Positions 44,951 to 52,583 of a stretch of DNA of 64,000 nt are shown here, one piece after another; position 1 is the first letter of the stretch, and each line of letters opens with the position of its first letter. The notes under the pieces were generated by a model, which was not told the DNA's origin, did no database searches, and was given only the letters and a program-made list of their open reading frames with translations. Source of the stretch: Rhodospirillales bacterium (GTDB lineage Bacteria > Pseudomonadota > Alphaproteobacteria > Rhodospirillales > Defluviicoccaceae); the NCBI GenBank assembly GCA_016712595.1, contig JADJQT010000001.1:1093501-1157500 (forward strand), in the 5' to 3' direction. The translations under genes and the position numbers were made by a program.

Positions 44951-46714
44951 ATGACCGACGGCAGAAAACGGGCCTTGTTGATTGGCAACAGCCACTTCGC
45001 TGACGCGCGTCTGGCGCGCTTGTTCGCGCCGGCGGAGGACGTCGAAGCGTTACGGAGTGCCCTTGCCGATCCGGCCATTGGCGGTTTCGATGCCGTGGAG
45101 GTGTTGCTGGATCAGCCGCTGCAACCAGTCCGCCGCGCGATTGCCAGCCTGTGTGCGGGCACGACACCAAATGAGCTGCTCCTGCTTTACTACACCGGCC
45201 ACGGTATCCTCACCGCGCACAATGATTTTTACTTGGCGCTCGGCGAGACGACCGTCGATCTGCCTGAGGCGGACGGCCTGGAAGCAGGATGGCTGCGTGC
45301 CCGGCTGGACCGTTGTCGGGCACGGCGGCAGGTGCTGGTCCTCGACTGCTGCCACAGCGGCGCATTCATGGCCGGACGGAAGGCTGGTGCGACGGCCGCG
45401 GTCACGGCCGCGACGTTTGCGCACAGCGGCGATGCACCTGGTGCCCAGCCTGGTCTTGGCCGCTACGTGCTCACGGCTTCCGATGCACAGTCCTTCGCCT
45501 GGGATGCATCGGCGCTGAAGGAAGGGCCGACCGGCACCGACGGGCGAACCTCGCTGTTCACGCGCCTTTTGGTGCGGGGCTTGATGAGTGGTGATGCCGC
45601 GCCGGACCAGGAGTTCATCAGCGTCCAAGATCTTTATGACTACGTCTACCGCAGTCTGCCGTCCGACGGGCCGGCGATGTCGCCGCAATTTTTCGTCGAC
45701 GGTGGCAAGGGCGAGGTGATCCTGGCACGGAACCCTGTTCGGCTTCGGGAGGACCTCCTCGCGGCTTTGAACAATGCCGATGTTTTTGCGCGTCTCGGTG
45801 CCGTTGCCGAATTGGAGGAGATGCTTCGAAGCGGTGACGCCTATTGTATCGATGCGGTTCGGCGGGTTTTGACTCGGCGTCTCGAATTCGAAGAGCACGT
45901 CCGCGTCTACAAGCGAATTGAGGGAGTGTTGGCGACGAAGATGCCGCCGCCTGTCCCTCCGATACCTCCCGTTTCGACCGTTTTCCGCGACGTCGATGCG
46001 CCTTGGTGTCCGGAGTTGGTTATGTTACCGGCGGGTGAGTTTCTGATGGGTTCGCCGGCGGGGGAGGAAGGACGCTATGATAGCGAGGGCCCACAGCACC
46101 GGGTGAGGATTGATGCTGGTTTTGCGCTTGGCCGCTACCCGGTGACGTTTGAGGAATACGACCATTTTTGCGCGATGACGAAGCGGGAGCGGCTTGGCGA
46201 TGAGGGTTGGGGTCGCGGCCGTCGGCCGGTGATCAACGTGTCCTGGTGGGATGCGGTGGCTTACTGTGAGTGGCTGTCGCGGGAGACGGGGCAGCCGTAC
46301 CGGTTGCCGTCGGAAGCGGGAGGGAGTATGGCTGCCGGGCGGGAACAACCACCCGCTATTCCTGGGGCGATGCGATCACGCCGAAACAGGCGAACTACGA
46401 TCAATCGAAGCACGGCAAGACGACGGAGGTTGGCGGGTATCCAGCCAACCCCTGGGGATTGTACGACATGCATGGCAACGTCTGGGAGTGGGTCGGGGAT
46501 GTCTGGCACGGCACCTATCAGGGTGCGCCGACCGACGGCTCGGCATGGACGGACAACGAAGGAATTTATTCCTCTCGCGATCGCGTCGACCGCGGCGGAT
46601 CCTGGAACTGCTATTCGGGGTACCTCCGCTCCGCGATCCGCGGCAGGGACGGTCCCGGCGGTCGGGGCAGCAACTTGGGGTTCCGTGTCGCCCGGACGCT
46701 TCATTAGGACTTGA
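44951..46714 (+). CDS. DGR target protein 1: caspase-FGE protein, frameshifted before VR1
   Basis: Residues 1-260 form a caspase-like (C14) peptidase: RALLIGNSHFADARLARLF, LLLLYYTGHGILTAHNDFYL (His84), VLVLDCCHSGAFMAGRK (Cys134). A linker with proline repeats (MPPPVPPIPPVS) leads into an FGE/C-type-lectin domain from about residue 350 identical to target 2. At about residue 456 (base 46318) the sequence differs from arm A by local changes and one missing base, so the frame leaves the FGE frame and ends at 46714. The true FGE frame continues to TAG at 46705-46707 and includes VR1. The variable region is thus unreadable unless frameshifting occurs or the arm is repaired. Start ATG 44951 has no strong ribosome-binding site and may be coupled to EACC1. 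Confidence 0.88.
   Translation: MTDGRKRALLIGNSHFADARLARLFAPAEDVEALRSALADPAIGGFDAVEVLLDQPLQPVRRAIASLCAGTTPNELLLLYYTGHGILTAHNDFYLALGETTVDLPEADGLEAGWLRARLDRCRARRQVLVLDCCHSGAFMAGRKAGATAAVTAATFAHSGDAPGAQPGLGRYVLTASDAQSFAWDASALKEGPTGTDGRTSLFTRLLVRGLMSGDAAPDQEFISVQDLYDYVYRSLPSDGPAMSPQFFVDGGKGEVILARNPVRLREDLLAALNNADVFARLGAVAELEEMLRSGDAYCIDAVRRVLTRRLEFEEHVRVYKRIEGVLATKMPPPVPPIPPVSTVFRDVDAPWCPELVMLPAGEFLMGSPAGEEGRYDSEGPQHRVRIDAGFALGRYPVTFEEYDHFCAMTKRERLGDEGWGRGRRPVINVSWWDAVAYCEWLSRETGQPYRLPSEAGGSMAAGREQPPAIPGAMRSRRNRRTTINRSTARRRRLAGIQPTPGDCTTCMATSGSGSGMSGTAPIRVRRPTARHGRTTKEFIPLAIASTAADPGTAIRGTSAPRSAAGTVPAVGAATWGSVSPGRFIRT
46571..46699 (+). repeat. DGR variable repeat VR1
   Basis: 129 bp, ungapped match to the template repeat 48243-48371 with 18 substitutions, every one at a template adenine (14 to G, 4 to T). 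In the FGE frame the variable positions read N, C, Y, G, Y, G, R, D, G, G, G, G, S, N, so it is glycine-rich. The two flanking changes (GAA to GAT, AAC to GAC) are shared with VR2. Confidence 0.95.
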
Positions 46715-46736
46715 ATCTTTACCACTTTACCTCTTG

Positions 46737-46768
46737 GGTCCAGGGCGGAGCCCTGGCCGATTTTTTTT
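46737..46768 (+). terminator. Hairpin with T-tract downstream of VR1
   Basis: CCAGGGC (46740-46746), loop GGA, GCCCTGG (46750-46756), then T8 (46761-46768). It lies 38 bp past VR1 and 15 bp before the avd start. It would terminate transcription between the caspase gene and avd, or act as the DGR target hairpin. Confidence 0.75.
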
Positions 46769-46783
46769 GGAGCATCGAACGAG

Positions 46784-47146
46784 GTGGCCGATAACGCCAG
46801 GCAGACCGGAGTTGCGCTGGAAAAGGCCTATCAGTTCGTCGTGTGGCTGGTGCCGACGGTCGAGAAGTTTCCGCGCGCGCAGAAGTTTCTGCTCGGTGAC
46901 CGAATTCAGTCCGCTGCTCTCGATATTCTCGAAGGTCTGGTCGAGGCCACCTACACCCGGAACCGCGCTCCAGTCCTGCGCTCGGTCAATCTGAAGCTGG
47001 AAAAGCTGCGTCTGCTGATCCGCCTCGCCAGTGATCTGCAAATCCTCGATCTGCGCCGTTATGAGCACGCCGCCCGAACCATCGACGAGATCGGTCGTCT
47101 CGTCGGCGGCTGGCTGAAAGCAAGTCATGCCCCCGAAGCGGTTTGA
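46784..47146 (+). CDS. avd: DGR accessory variability determinant (Avd)
   Basis: A 120-residue all-helical protein starting at GTG 46784. ALEKAYQFVVWLVPTVEKFP followed by GDRIQSAALDILEGLVEATY and LRSVNLKLEKLRLLIRLASD is the four-helix-bundle pattern of Avd/S23-like proteins. Avd forms a basic pentamer that binds the reverse transcriptase and template RNA and is needed for adenine mutagenesis and retrohoming. Its 3' end overlaps the RT gene by 20 bases. Confidence 0.92.
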   Translation: MADNARQTGVALEKAYQFVVWLVPTVEKFPRAQKFLLGDRIQSAALDILEGLVEATYTRNRAPVLRSVNLKLEKLRLLIRLASDLQILDLRRYEHAARTIDEIGRLVGGWLKASHAPEAV

Positions 47147-48665
47147 CGACCTGTTCGGCGCGATCGCCACGTTTCCGGCGCTTCACGCTGCTGCGCGCAG
47201 CGCCATCAAGGGCAAGCGCGCCAAGCCGATGCCGGCCGCGTTCATGGCGGGTCTGGAGCGCGAGATCCTCAAGCTCGAACGGGAATTACAGGCGGGAAGC
47301 TATCGGCCCGGCGGTTATGTCACCATCCGCATCGAGGATCCGAAGCCGCGCCTTGTTTCCGCAGCTCCGTTCCGCGACCGGGTCGTCCATCACGCGCTGT
47401 GCGCCGTCATCGAGCCGATCTTCGAGCGCGGCTTCATTTTCGACAGCTACGCCAACCGGGTTGGCAAGGGCACACACGCCGCCGTTACCCGCTACGAGCG
47501 CTTCCGTGACCGCTCGGCGTATGTGCTCCGATGCGACATCTACCGCTACTTTCCGGCTATCGACCATGAACTCCTCAAGTGTGCTGTTCGCCGACGGATC
47601 GCTTGCGAACGGACGCTCTGGCTGATCGACAGCATCATCGATGGCTCGAATCCGCAAGAACCGGTTTATATTCATTACCCGGGCGACGATCTCCTAACAC
47701 CTTGGGAGCGTCGGCGTGGCTTGCCGCTTGGCAATCTCACCAGCCAGTTCTTTGCCAACCTGTACCTCGACGGGCTGGACCACTACTGCACCGAGGTGCT
47801 TCGCCCGAAAGGTTATCTGCGTTACGTGGACGATTTCGTGCTGTTCGGCAACGATCCGTTGGCGCTGGTGGATTGGCGCCGCAGCATCGGCACCTATCTC
47901 GCCGGCCGGAGGCTGACCTTGCATCCGCGCAAGACGCTCATCCGCGCCACGATCGAACCGACTACTTTTCTCGGCTACGTGCTGTTCCCTGGAGGCCGCC
48001 GCTTGCCGGAGGACAACGTCCGCCGGTTCCGCAACCGGTTGCGCGGCCTTCGTGATCGCATGCGCGTCGGCAGTCTCGACGAAGCCGACGCGGCACGCCG
48101 TATACGCTCATGGATCGCCCATTCCGAACACGCGAATACGTGGCGTTTGCGCCATGCCATTTTCGCGGCGGCCCCTTCGATCCCGCTGCGTTGCCCCCTT
48201 CCGCGATGGCCGTCGTGCCCCAAGCGGGAGCCTGCCCGGTCCCCTCTCGCGAACGCGTCAACCGCGGCGGATCCTGGAACAACAATTCGAGGAACCTCCG
48301 CTCCGCGATCCGCAACAGGAACAATCCCGACAATCGGAACAACAACTTGGGGTTCCGTGTCGCCCGGACGCCCTCGAATACCGCCGGAGCCGGAGCATTT
48401 ACGGATGCGCCGGGTGAGCATCAGGGCGTCCAGGACCGGCCATGATGATCGCGTTCGCCCGGTGTCCGTCCTGACCCGCAAGGGTGACGGCCGCCGGGCA
48501 AGACGCTTGACGTCTCCTGCGTACAGGCTCAGCGCGACAAGCGAGCATTCCATCGAATTCGACGGCGCACACATTGTCGAGCTTTCGAGACATCCGATCC
48601 GGAAATTCGATGCAGTCCCGCAGCGGCCGGCATCAAGAAGCTGTCTCAGGCAAGATCGCCGCTGA
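47127..48665 (+). CDS. DGR reverse transcriptase
   Basis: The conserved part spans about residues 1-350 of a 512-codon frame. Visible are VLRCDIYRYFPAIDHELLK (catalytic Asp137), the DGR-specific motif RGLPLGNLTSQFFANLYLD (LGNLTSQ in place of the QG of group II introns), and YLRYVDDFVLFGND (YVDD, residues 233-236). The thumb-like end is SWIAHSEHANTWRLRHAIF. Beyond it the frame stays open through the template repeat to 48665, which is not RT-like. A shift near 48165 would read FRGGPFDPAALPPS and then the template in the target-protein frame, so the true C-terminus is uncertain. The enzyme copies the template RNA with adenine-directed errors into cDNA that replaces VR. Confidence 0.95.
   Translation: MPPKRFDDLFGAIATFPALHAAARSAIKGKRAKPMPAAFMAGLEREILKLERELQAGSYRPGGYVTIRIEDPKPRLVSAAPFRDRVVHHALCAVIEPIFERGFIFDSYANRVGKGTHAAVTRYERFRDRSAYVLRCDIYRYFPAIDHELLKCAVRRRIACERTLWLIDSIIDGSNPQEPVYIHYPGDDLLTPWERRRGLPLGNLTSQFFANLYLDGLDHYCTEVLRPKGYLRYVDDFVLFGNDPLALVDWRRSIGTYLAGRRLTLHPRKTLIRATIEPTTFLGYVLFPGGRRLPEDNVRRFRNRLRGLRDRMRVGSLDEADAARRIRSWIAHSEHANTWRLRHAIFAAAPSIPLRCPLPRWPSCPKREPARSPLANASTAADPGTTIRGTSAPRSATGTIPTIGTTTWGSVSPGRPRIPPEPEHLRMRRVSIRASRTGHDDRVRPVSVLTRKGDGRRARRLTSPAYRLSATSEHSIEFDGAHIVELSRHPIRKFDAVPQRPASRSCLRQDRR
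48243..48371 (+). repeat. DGR template repeat (TR)
   Basis: 129 bp with 32 adenines, mostly in AAC/AAT codons. In the target frame it reads GGSWNNNSRNLRSAI then RNRNNPDNRNNNLGFRVAR. It is unaltered donor sequence for VR1 and VR2 and lies inside the 3' extension of the RT frame. Homology to the VRs stops right after GGACGC at 48371. Confidence 0.95.
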
Positions 48666-49389
48666 CGATCCATTCGTCCGCGCCGCGCTTGGTCAGGACG
48701 ACGTTGACGTTGCCCACTTGATCCGCGGTCACCAGGTCGGTGACGGTGTTGCCGTAGACCAGCACGTCCTCGATCGCCCTGGCTCCCTCGCCGTAGCTGT
48801 CGTCGCCGCCGAGGAACACCGCGTAGTTGAACGGCAGGCGGAAGCTGTTGCCCGCGATCAGCACATGCTTGCCGCCGAGCAGCTTGACGCCCTGGCATTG
48901 GAAGACGCGGTTACCGAGGAAGCGGAAGGCGCGCTGCTGGCCGGGATCGTCGGCAACGACGGCCGACAGGTTGGCGGCGCAGCAGTCGTCGATGCTCCAC
49001 TCGAAGTCGGAGCCGGTGAGGCCCAGGTCGAAGCCGTCGGCGTCGAGCGCCTGCAGCTCTGCCGCCAACAGTGCGACGTCCCAGCCGGACAGCTCGGACA
49101 GCCGATTGTCGGCGATCCGATACGCACGCACCTGCTCGGGCGTCAGGTGCGCCAGGCGAATGACCGGCACCTGCTCCAGCCCGAGCTGGCGGGCGGCCAG
49201 CAGCCGGCCGTGGCCGGCGACGATCTCGTCGTCGTCCGCCACCATCCCCGGCGCCGTCCAGCCGTACTCGACCAGCGAGGCGGCGATCTTGGCGATCTGA
49301 TCATCCGAGTGCGTCCGCGCGTTGCGCGCATACGGCTTCAGCCGCGCGATCGGCCATTGCTCGATCTGCTCGGGCAGGAATGGGAGCAT
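48646..49389 (-). CDS. Chimeric protein: ParB-like N-terminal domain joined to a beta-helix-like end
   Basis: From ATG 49389 (LPFLPEQIEQWPIARLKPYA) residues 1-125 are a phage-type ParB/Srx domain: RNARTHSDDQIAKIAASLVE, VAGHGRLLAARQLGLEQVPV, RAYRIADNRLSELSGWD. In phages this domain usually continues into a DNA methylase. Here, after GLTGSDFEW, it passes into FRFLGNRVFQCQGVKLLGGK, HVLIAGNSFRL and VLVYGNTVTDL, repeats typical of right-handed beta-helix tail proteins. The join suggests recombination between phage genes. The frame is open another 95 codons upstream (ATG 49650), so the start is uncertain. Confidence 0.55.
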   Translation of the reverse strand: MLPFLPEQIEQWPIARLKPYARNARTHSDDQIAKIAASLVEYGWTAPGMVADDDEIVAGHGRLLAARQLGLEQVPVIRLAHLTPEQVRAYRIADNRLSELSGWDVALLAAELQALDADGFDLGLTGSDFEWSIDDCCAANLSAVVADDPGQQRAFRFLGNRVFQCQGVKLLGGKHVLIAGNSFRLPFNYAVFLGGDDSYGEGARAIEDVLVYGNTVTDLVTADQVGNVNVVLTKRGADEWIVSGDLA

Positions 49390-49650
49390 GGTCGTTGCAT
49401 CCGAAAGGGTGAAGCGAAAGGCTGGTTGCTCTGGCCGGCTGGCTTCCGGGTCGACTCCAGGGTGGCTTCCTGGCTTCCCAGGTGGCTTCCCAAAATTTGC
49501 GGCTGTCGCTGGGGAGGTCTCGGGCTGGCCACCTCCACTTTCCCGCATGGCGGGAAGGGGCCCGTACATCTCTCGTGCCGACACCAAGCCCTGCGGGGGA
49601 TCTCGCGACAGCGCTCTGTCCTGGCGCAGTTCCTGATCTCGGGTGCTCAT

Positions 49651-50033
49651 ACCAAGCGTATGGCCGCGCGCCAAGCAAAATAGGATTTAGCACCTATATT
49701 GCCTTCTGGCGATGGGCGGGATGTGCGGCGCCAGCGGGCCTCGTCGCGGAAGCCCGAATATCTCGCGTGGGATCGCCGAGCAGAGTTGGGCCATTACGAC
49801 GGTGTTCACCATTAACGACGTTTCGAGAAATCGAAAAGCAGACGTTCCAATCGTCGCTTTCGAGGCTTGTACAGACATGGTGGCTCACGGTCGCCTCGAG
49901 CGACATGAAAGTTGCCGACGGGGGCGGCGACGGGAAGCCGACCCGCCGGCTTGGCGGCAGCGACCGCGCTCCAATCAGGCCACTTGTTCCAAAATCGGAG
50001 TCGAATTCAGGCTGGCTGACACCGGCGCTCGCG
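49651..50033. other. Gap between phage-like gene and acuI
   Basis: 383 bp with only short, unrecognised frames on both strands. No tRNA or clear hairpin terminator. It separates the phage/DGR part from the DMSP cluster and may be a recombination boundary. Confidence 0.35.
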
Positions 50034-51020
50034 TCAGCCGTTGATGTCGACGACGACGCGGCCTCGAACCTTTCCGGCCATGATGTCCTCGGCGACCCTT
50101 CTGGCGTCGGCGAGCCCGACCGTCGAGGTGATCGCTTCGAGCTTGGACAACGGCAGGCATTCGCCGAGCCGTTGCCATGCCTTCAGCCGGACCGGTTTCG
50201 GACACATGACCGAATCGACGCCGGCCAAAGTTACACCGCGCAAGATGAACGGCATGACCGTCGACGGCAGATCGGCGCCCTGAGCCAGGCCGCAGGCTGC
50301 GACGGTGCCGCCGTATTTGGTCGACGCCAGAACGTTGGCAAGCGTGTGACTGCCAACCGAATCGACGGCACCGGCCCAACGTTCCTTGCCCAACGGCCGG
50401 CCCTTTTCGCTCAATTCCGCACGCGGGACAATCTCGGCGGCGCCCAGTTCCTTGAGATAGGATGCATCGCTTTCACGCCCGGTCGCCGCCAGCACCCGGT
50501 ATCCGAGGCTCGCCAGGATGGACACGGCCACGCTCCCGACACCACCGGCGGCACCGGTCACCAGCACGTCGCCGTCCTGGGGCAACACCCCGTGATCCTG
50601 TAGCTTCATGACGCATAGCATCGCCGTGTAACCGGCGGTGCCAATGGTCATCGCCTGCGCCGGCGTGAACGCCTTGGGCAGCGGTACCAGCCAATCGCCA
50701 CGGACACGCGCCTTTTCGGCGAGACCGCCCCAATGGACTTCGCCGACGCCCCAACCGTTGAGGACGACCGCGTCACCGGCCTTGAAGTCACGATGCTCGC
50801 TGCTGCTGACCGTCCCGGCGAAATCGATCCCCGGCACCATCGGCCAGCGCCGAACCACCGGGCCCGCGTTGGTCATCGCCAGCCCGTCCTTGTAGTTGAT
50901 GGTCGAGTGTTGGACGTCGACGGTGACGTCCCCGTCCATCATTTCGGCCTCGTCGAGGTCGGTCAGCGCGCAGTTGAACGCGCCATCGGTCTTATCGAGT
51001 CTCCAGCCTTTGAATGTCAT
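50034..51020 (-). CDS. acuI: Acrylyl-CoA reductase (NADPH), YhdH/AcuI type
   Basis: A 328-residue MDR-superfamily oxidoreductase without zinc ligands. VQHSTINYKDGLAMT near residue 40, VPGIDFAGTV, the nucleotide-binding DVLVTGAAGGVGSVAVSILA and GGTVAACGLAQGADLPSTV match the AcuI/YhdH subfamily. It reduces acryloyl-CoA to propanoyl-CoA, detoxifying acrylate released by DMSP cleavage. It sits 87 bp downstream of dddY on the same strand, which strongly supports this role over a generic quinone reductase. Confidence 0.85.
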   Translation of the reverse strand: MTFKGWRLDKTDGAFNCALTDLDEAEMMDGDVTVDVQHSTINYKDGLAMTNAGPVVRRWPMVPGIDFAGTVSSSEHRDFKAGDAVVLNGWGVGEVHWGGLAEKARVRGDWLVPLPKAFTPAQAMTIGTAGYTAMLCVMKLQDHGVLPQDGDVLVTGAAGGVGSVAVSILASLGYRVLAATGRESDASYLKELGAAEIVPRAELSEKGRPLGKERWAGAVDSVGSHTLANVLASTKYGGTVAACGLAQGADLPSTVMPFILRGVTLAGVDSVMCPKPVRLKAWQRLGECLPLSKLEAITSTVGLADARRVAEDIMAGKVRGRVVVDING

Positions 51021-51107
51021 GTCGTCACCTTCCGTCTGAAGTATTTGTCGGGATGCACCTCCGGCGGGCCGGAGCGCGCAGGAATAGGACGAACGAGCAA
51101 CCTTGAC

Positions 51108-52313
51108 TTACGGCGCCCAGTCCTTGAGATCGCAGACCGCCTTTGTCCACGGCATCATGTCGTTGACATGGGGCTTACCGTCGGCCGGGTGGCACAGCCG
51201 GGTCGACTGCTGGTTATCGCGCGAGGTTGAGCGAGCCCAGACAGTTACCAACCCGGAGTTCTTGATAGTGGCGTTGCAGCCCTCTTTCAGATAGAAGGCA
51301 TGGATGGCGTTCCGTTCGAAATAGGACAGCCATTCCTTGGTCGGATCCTGGTTCGTGAACCACTTCTTCCAGGTGTCGCCAGAACCATCGACGGTGACGG
51401 CCCATCCCCCCTCGACGCGTTCCTGATGCAACGCGTCGCTGTCCCAATGCATGACCATGTCCTTGTTCTGATCCATGCACTGCGGCTTGGTTAAGGTGAT
51501 GTAGATCTCCTGGGGATGATGGTAGTGGTAGGGATAGGATGAGTTGAACAACTGCACGGTCATGCCGATCTCGGCCCCGACCCTCTCTCCGTCGATTTCG
51601 GCGATCCGGAGATTTCCCCAAGGCCCCATGACCTCGGCGTAGAGATAGCCGCCGCGAAAGCGTTCGTTTCGCGCATTTTCGTTCTCCGCGTAGAACGGGA
51701 TCCAGCCAACCGACGCCCACAGGTTCGGCAAGCCGTTGATGCTGACGTCACGCTTCCAGTGCGCCTGAGTGTCGGTTTTGGAGGTGACTTCGACGAAGTT
51801 CTCGTTCAGCTCAAGCCCGGCCTTGCCGATGGGCCCGCCGATCTTTGTGAAGTAGTCGGTCAGCAGTGGCCGATCGAGCCATCGGCTTACCGCCGACACC
51901 GATTGGAGTTTCGCGTTCGGCGTATACAGCTGAAATTCGGTGTAATTTTTCTGTGGGTCGAAGCAGGCCTTGGCCTTGTCCGGCTCGGCGAGGATCGCCT
52001 TCAGGTGTTTGGTCATCAGTTCCATATCGCGGTACTTGAGGATACAGCGCGACTGCTTCTTGCCCGTCGTGGCGTCGAATGTCTGGATCGTGGCCTCGGC
52101 CGAGTCTTTGCATCGCCCGGTCGGCGTACTCAGCACATCGACATAGGCGTCTAAATATAAAAGCGTTTCATTCCAGAACTGATCGACAAGTGCTTGTTCT
52201 TCCACCGAGTACGTGGGGTGCAGAACATTGTCATCGCACTTGAAGTTTGCGGCATCAACACTTGAGGGTGCCAGCCCGATTACGATAGAAAGTCCGATTG
52301 CGGCCGTTCGCAT
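51108..52313 (-). CDS. dddY: Periplasmic DMSP lyase DddY
   Basis: A 401-residue precursor with a signal peptide (RTAAIGLSIVIGLAPSSVDA). The C-terminal cupin-like part has YPYHYHHPQEIYITLTKPQC, giving Tyr260, His263, His265, Glu269 and Tyr271, and FERNAIHAFYLKE with His338. These match the zinc ligands and catalytic tyrosines of DddY in both type and spacing. MVMHWDSDALHQE and KEWLSYFERNAI are also family-like. It cleaves dimethylsulfoniopropionate to dimethyl sulfide and acrylate. GGAGGA stands five bases before ATG 52313, which fixes the start. It heads an operon with acuI and is divergent from a GntR-type regulator. DddY is better known from other proteobacterial classes. Confidence 0.85.
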   Translation of the reverse strand: MRTAAIGLSIVIGLAPSSVDAANFKCDDNVLHPTYSVEEQALVDQFWNETLLYLDAYVDVLSTPTGRCKDSAEATIQTFDATTGKKQSRCILKYRDMELMTKHLKAILAEPDKAKACFDPQKNYTEFQLYTPNAKLQSVSAVSRWLDRPLLTDYFTKIGGPIGKAGLELNENFVEVTSKTDTQAHWKRDVSINGLPNLWASVGWIPFYAENENARNERFRGGYLYAEVMGPWGNLRIAEIDGERVGAEIGMTVQLFNSSYPYHYHHPQEIYITLTKPQCMDQNKDMVMHWDSDALHQERVEGGWAVTVDGSGDTWKKWFTNQDPTKEWLSYFERNAIHAFYLKEGCNATIKNSGLVTVWARSTSRDNQQSTRLCHPADGKPHVNDMMPWTKAVCDLKDWAP

Positions 52314-52402
52314 TTCGTCTCCTCCATCAAGTTGTTCTTTATTCGTTTCGCCCTGAGGTCGATCATTCGTCATCCCACATCGAGCAAAAGCGATATTCGC
52401 CT

Positions 52403-52417
52403 ATTTGTCAAACAAAT
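52403..52417. promoter_or_regulatory. Candidate operator between dddY and the GntR regulator
   Basis: A perfect dyad ATTTGT-CAA-ACAAAT lies in the 270-bp divergent region, in a locally AT-rich stretch about 90 bp upstream of the dddY start. The TTGTnnnACAA core resembles operators of FadR-subfamily GntR regulators, and such a gene is adjacent. Binding is inferred. Confidence 0.5.
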
Positions 52418-52583
52418 TGATAAATTTAAGAATGTTCAAATTCCGTTCGCTCTCGCAGCGGGATTCGGCTATCAGTGTCAGAATCGCTGCGGAGCGGGCT
52501 CTCCTGCCAACGATCGATCGGCCGGGGCCGGCAATCGATGCAGCCGATCCGCGGTGATTTGGAAACAACGGCGTCAGGAAAAA

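Larger units (their letters stand above)
45998..46768 (+). repeat. Inverted-repeat arm B (FGE domain + VR1 + hairpin)
   Basis: 771 bp, the inverted partner of 41679-42450. It is one base shorter, the difference falling at the frameshift near 46318. Homology begins at the FGE domain and ends with the T8 tract after the hairpin, so the duplicated unit is exactly the diversifiable module plus its downstream hairpin. Confidence 0.92.

Noticed and set aside
46251..46994. Open frame overlapping the end of the caspase-FGE gene and running into avd
   Set aside because: Not homologous to any family; crosses the hairpin and the avd start in the wrong frame.
48372..48665. C-terminal tail of the RT frame past the template repeat as a real domain
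   Set aside because: No RT or other domain pattern; probably a chance open frame in GC-rich DNA.
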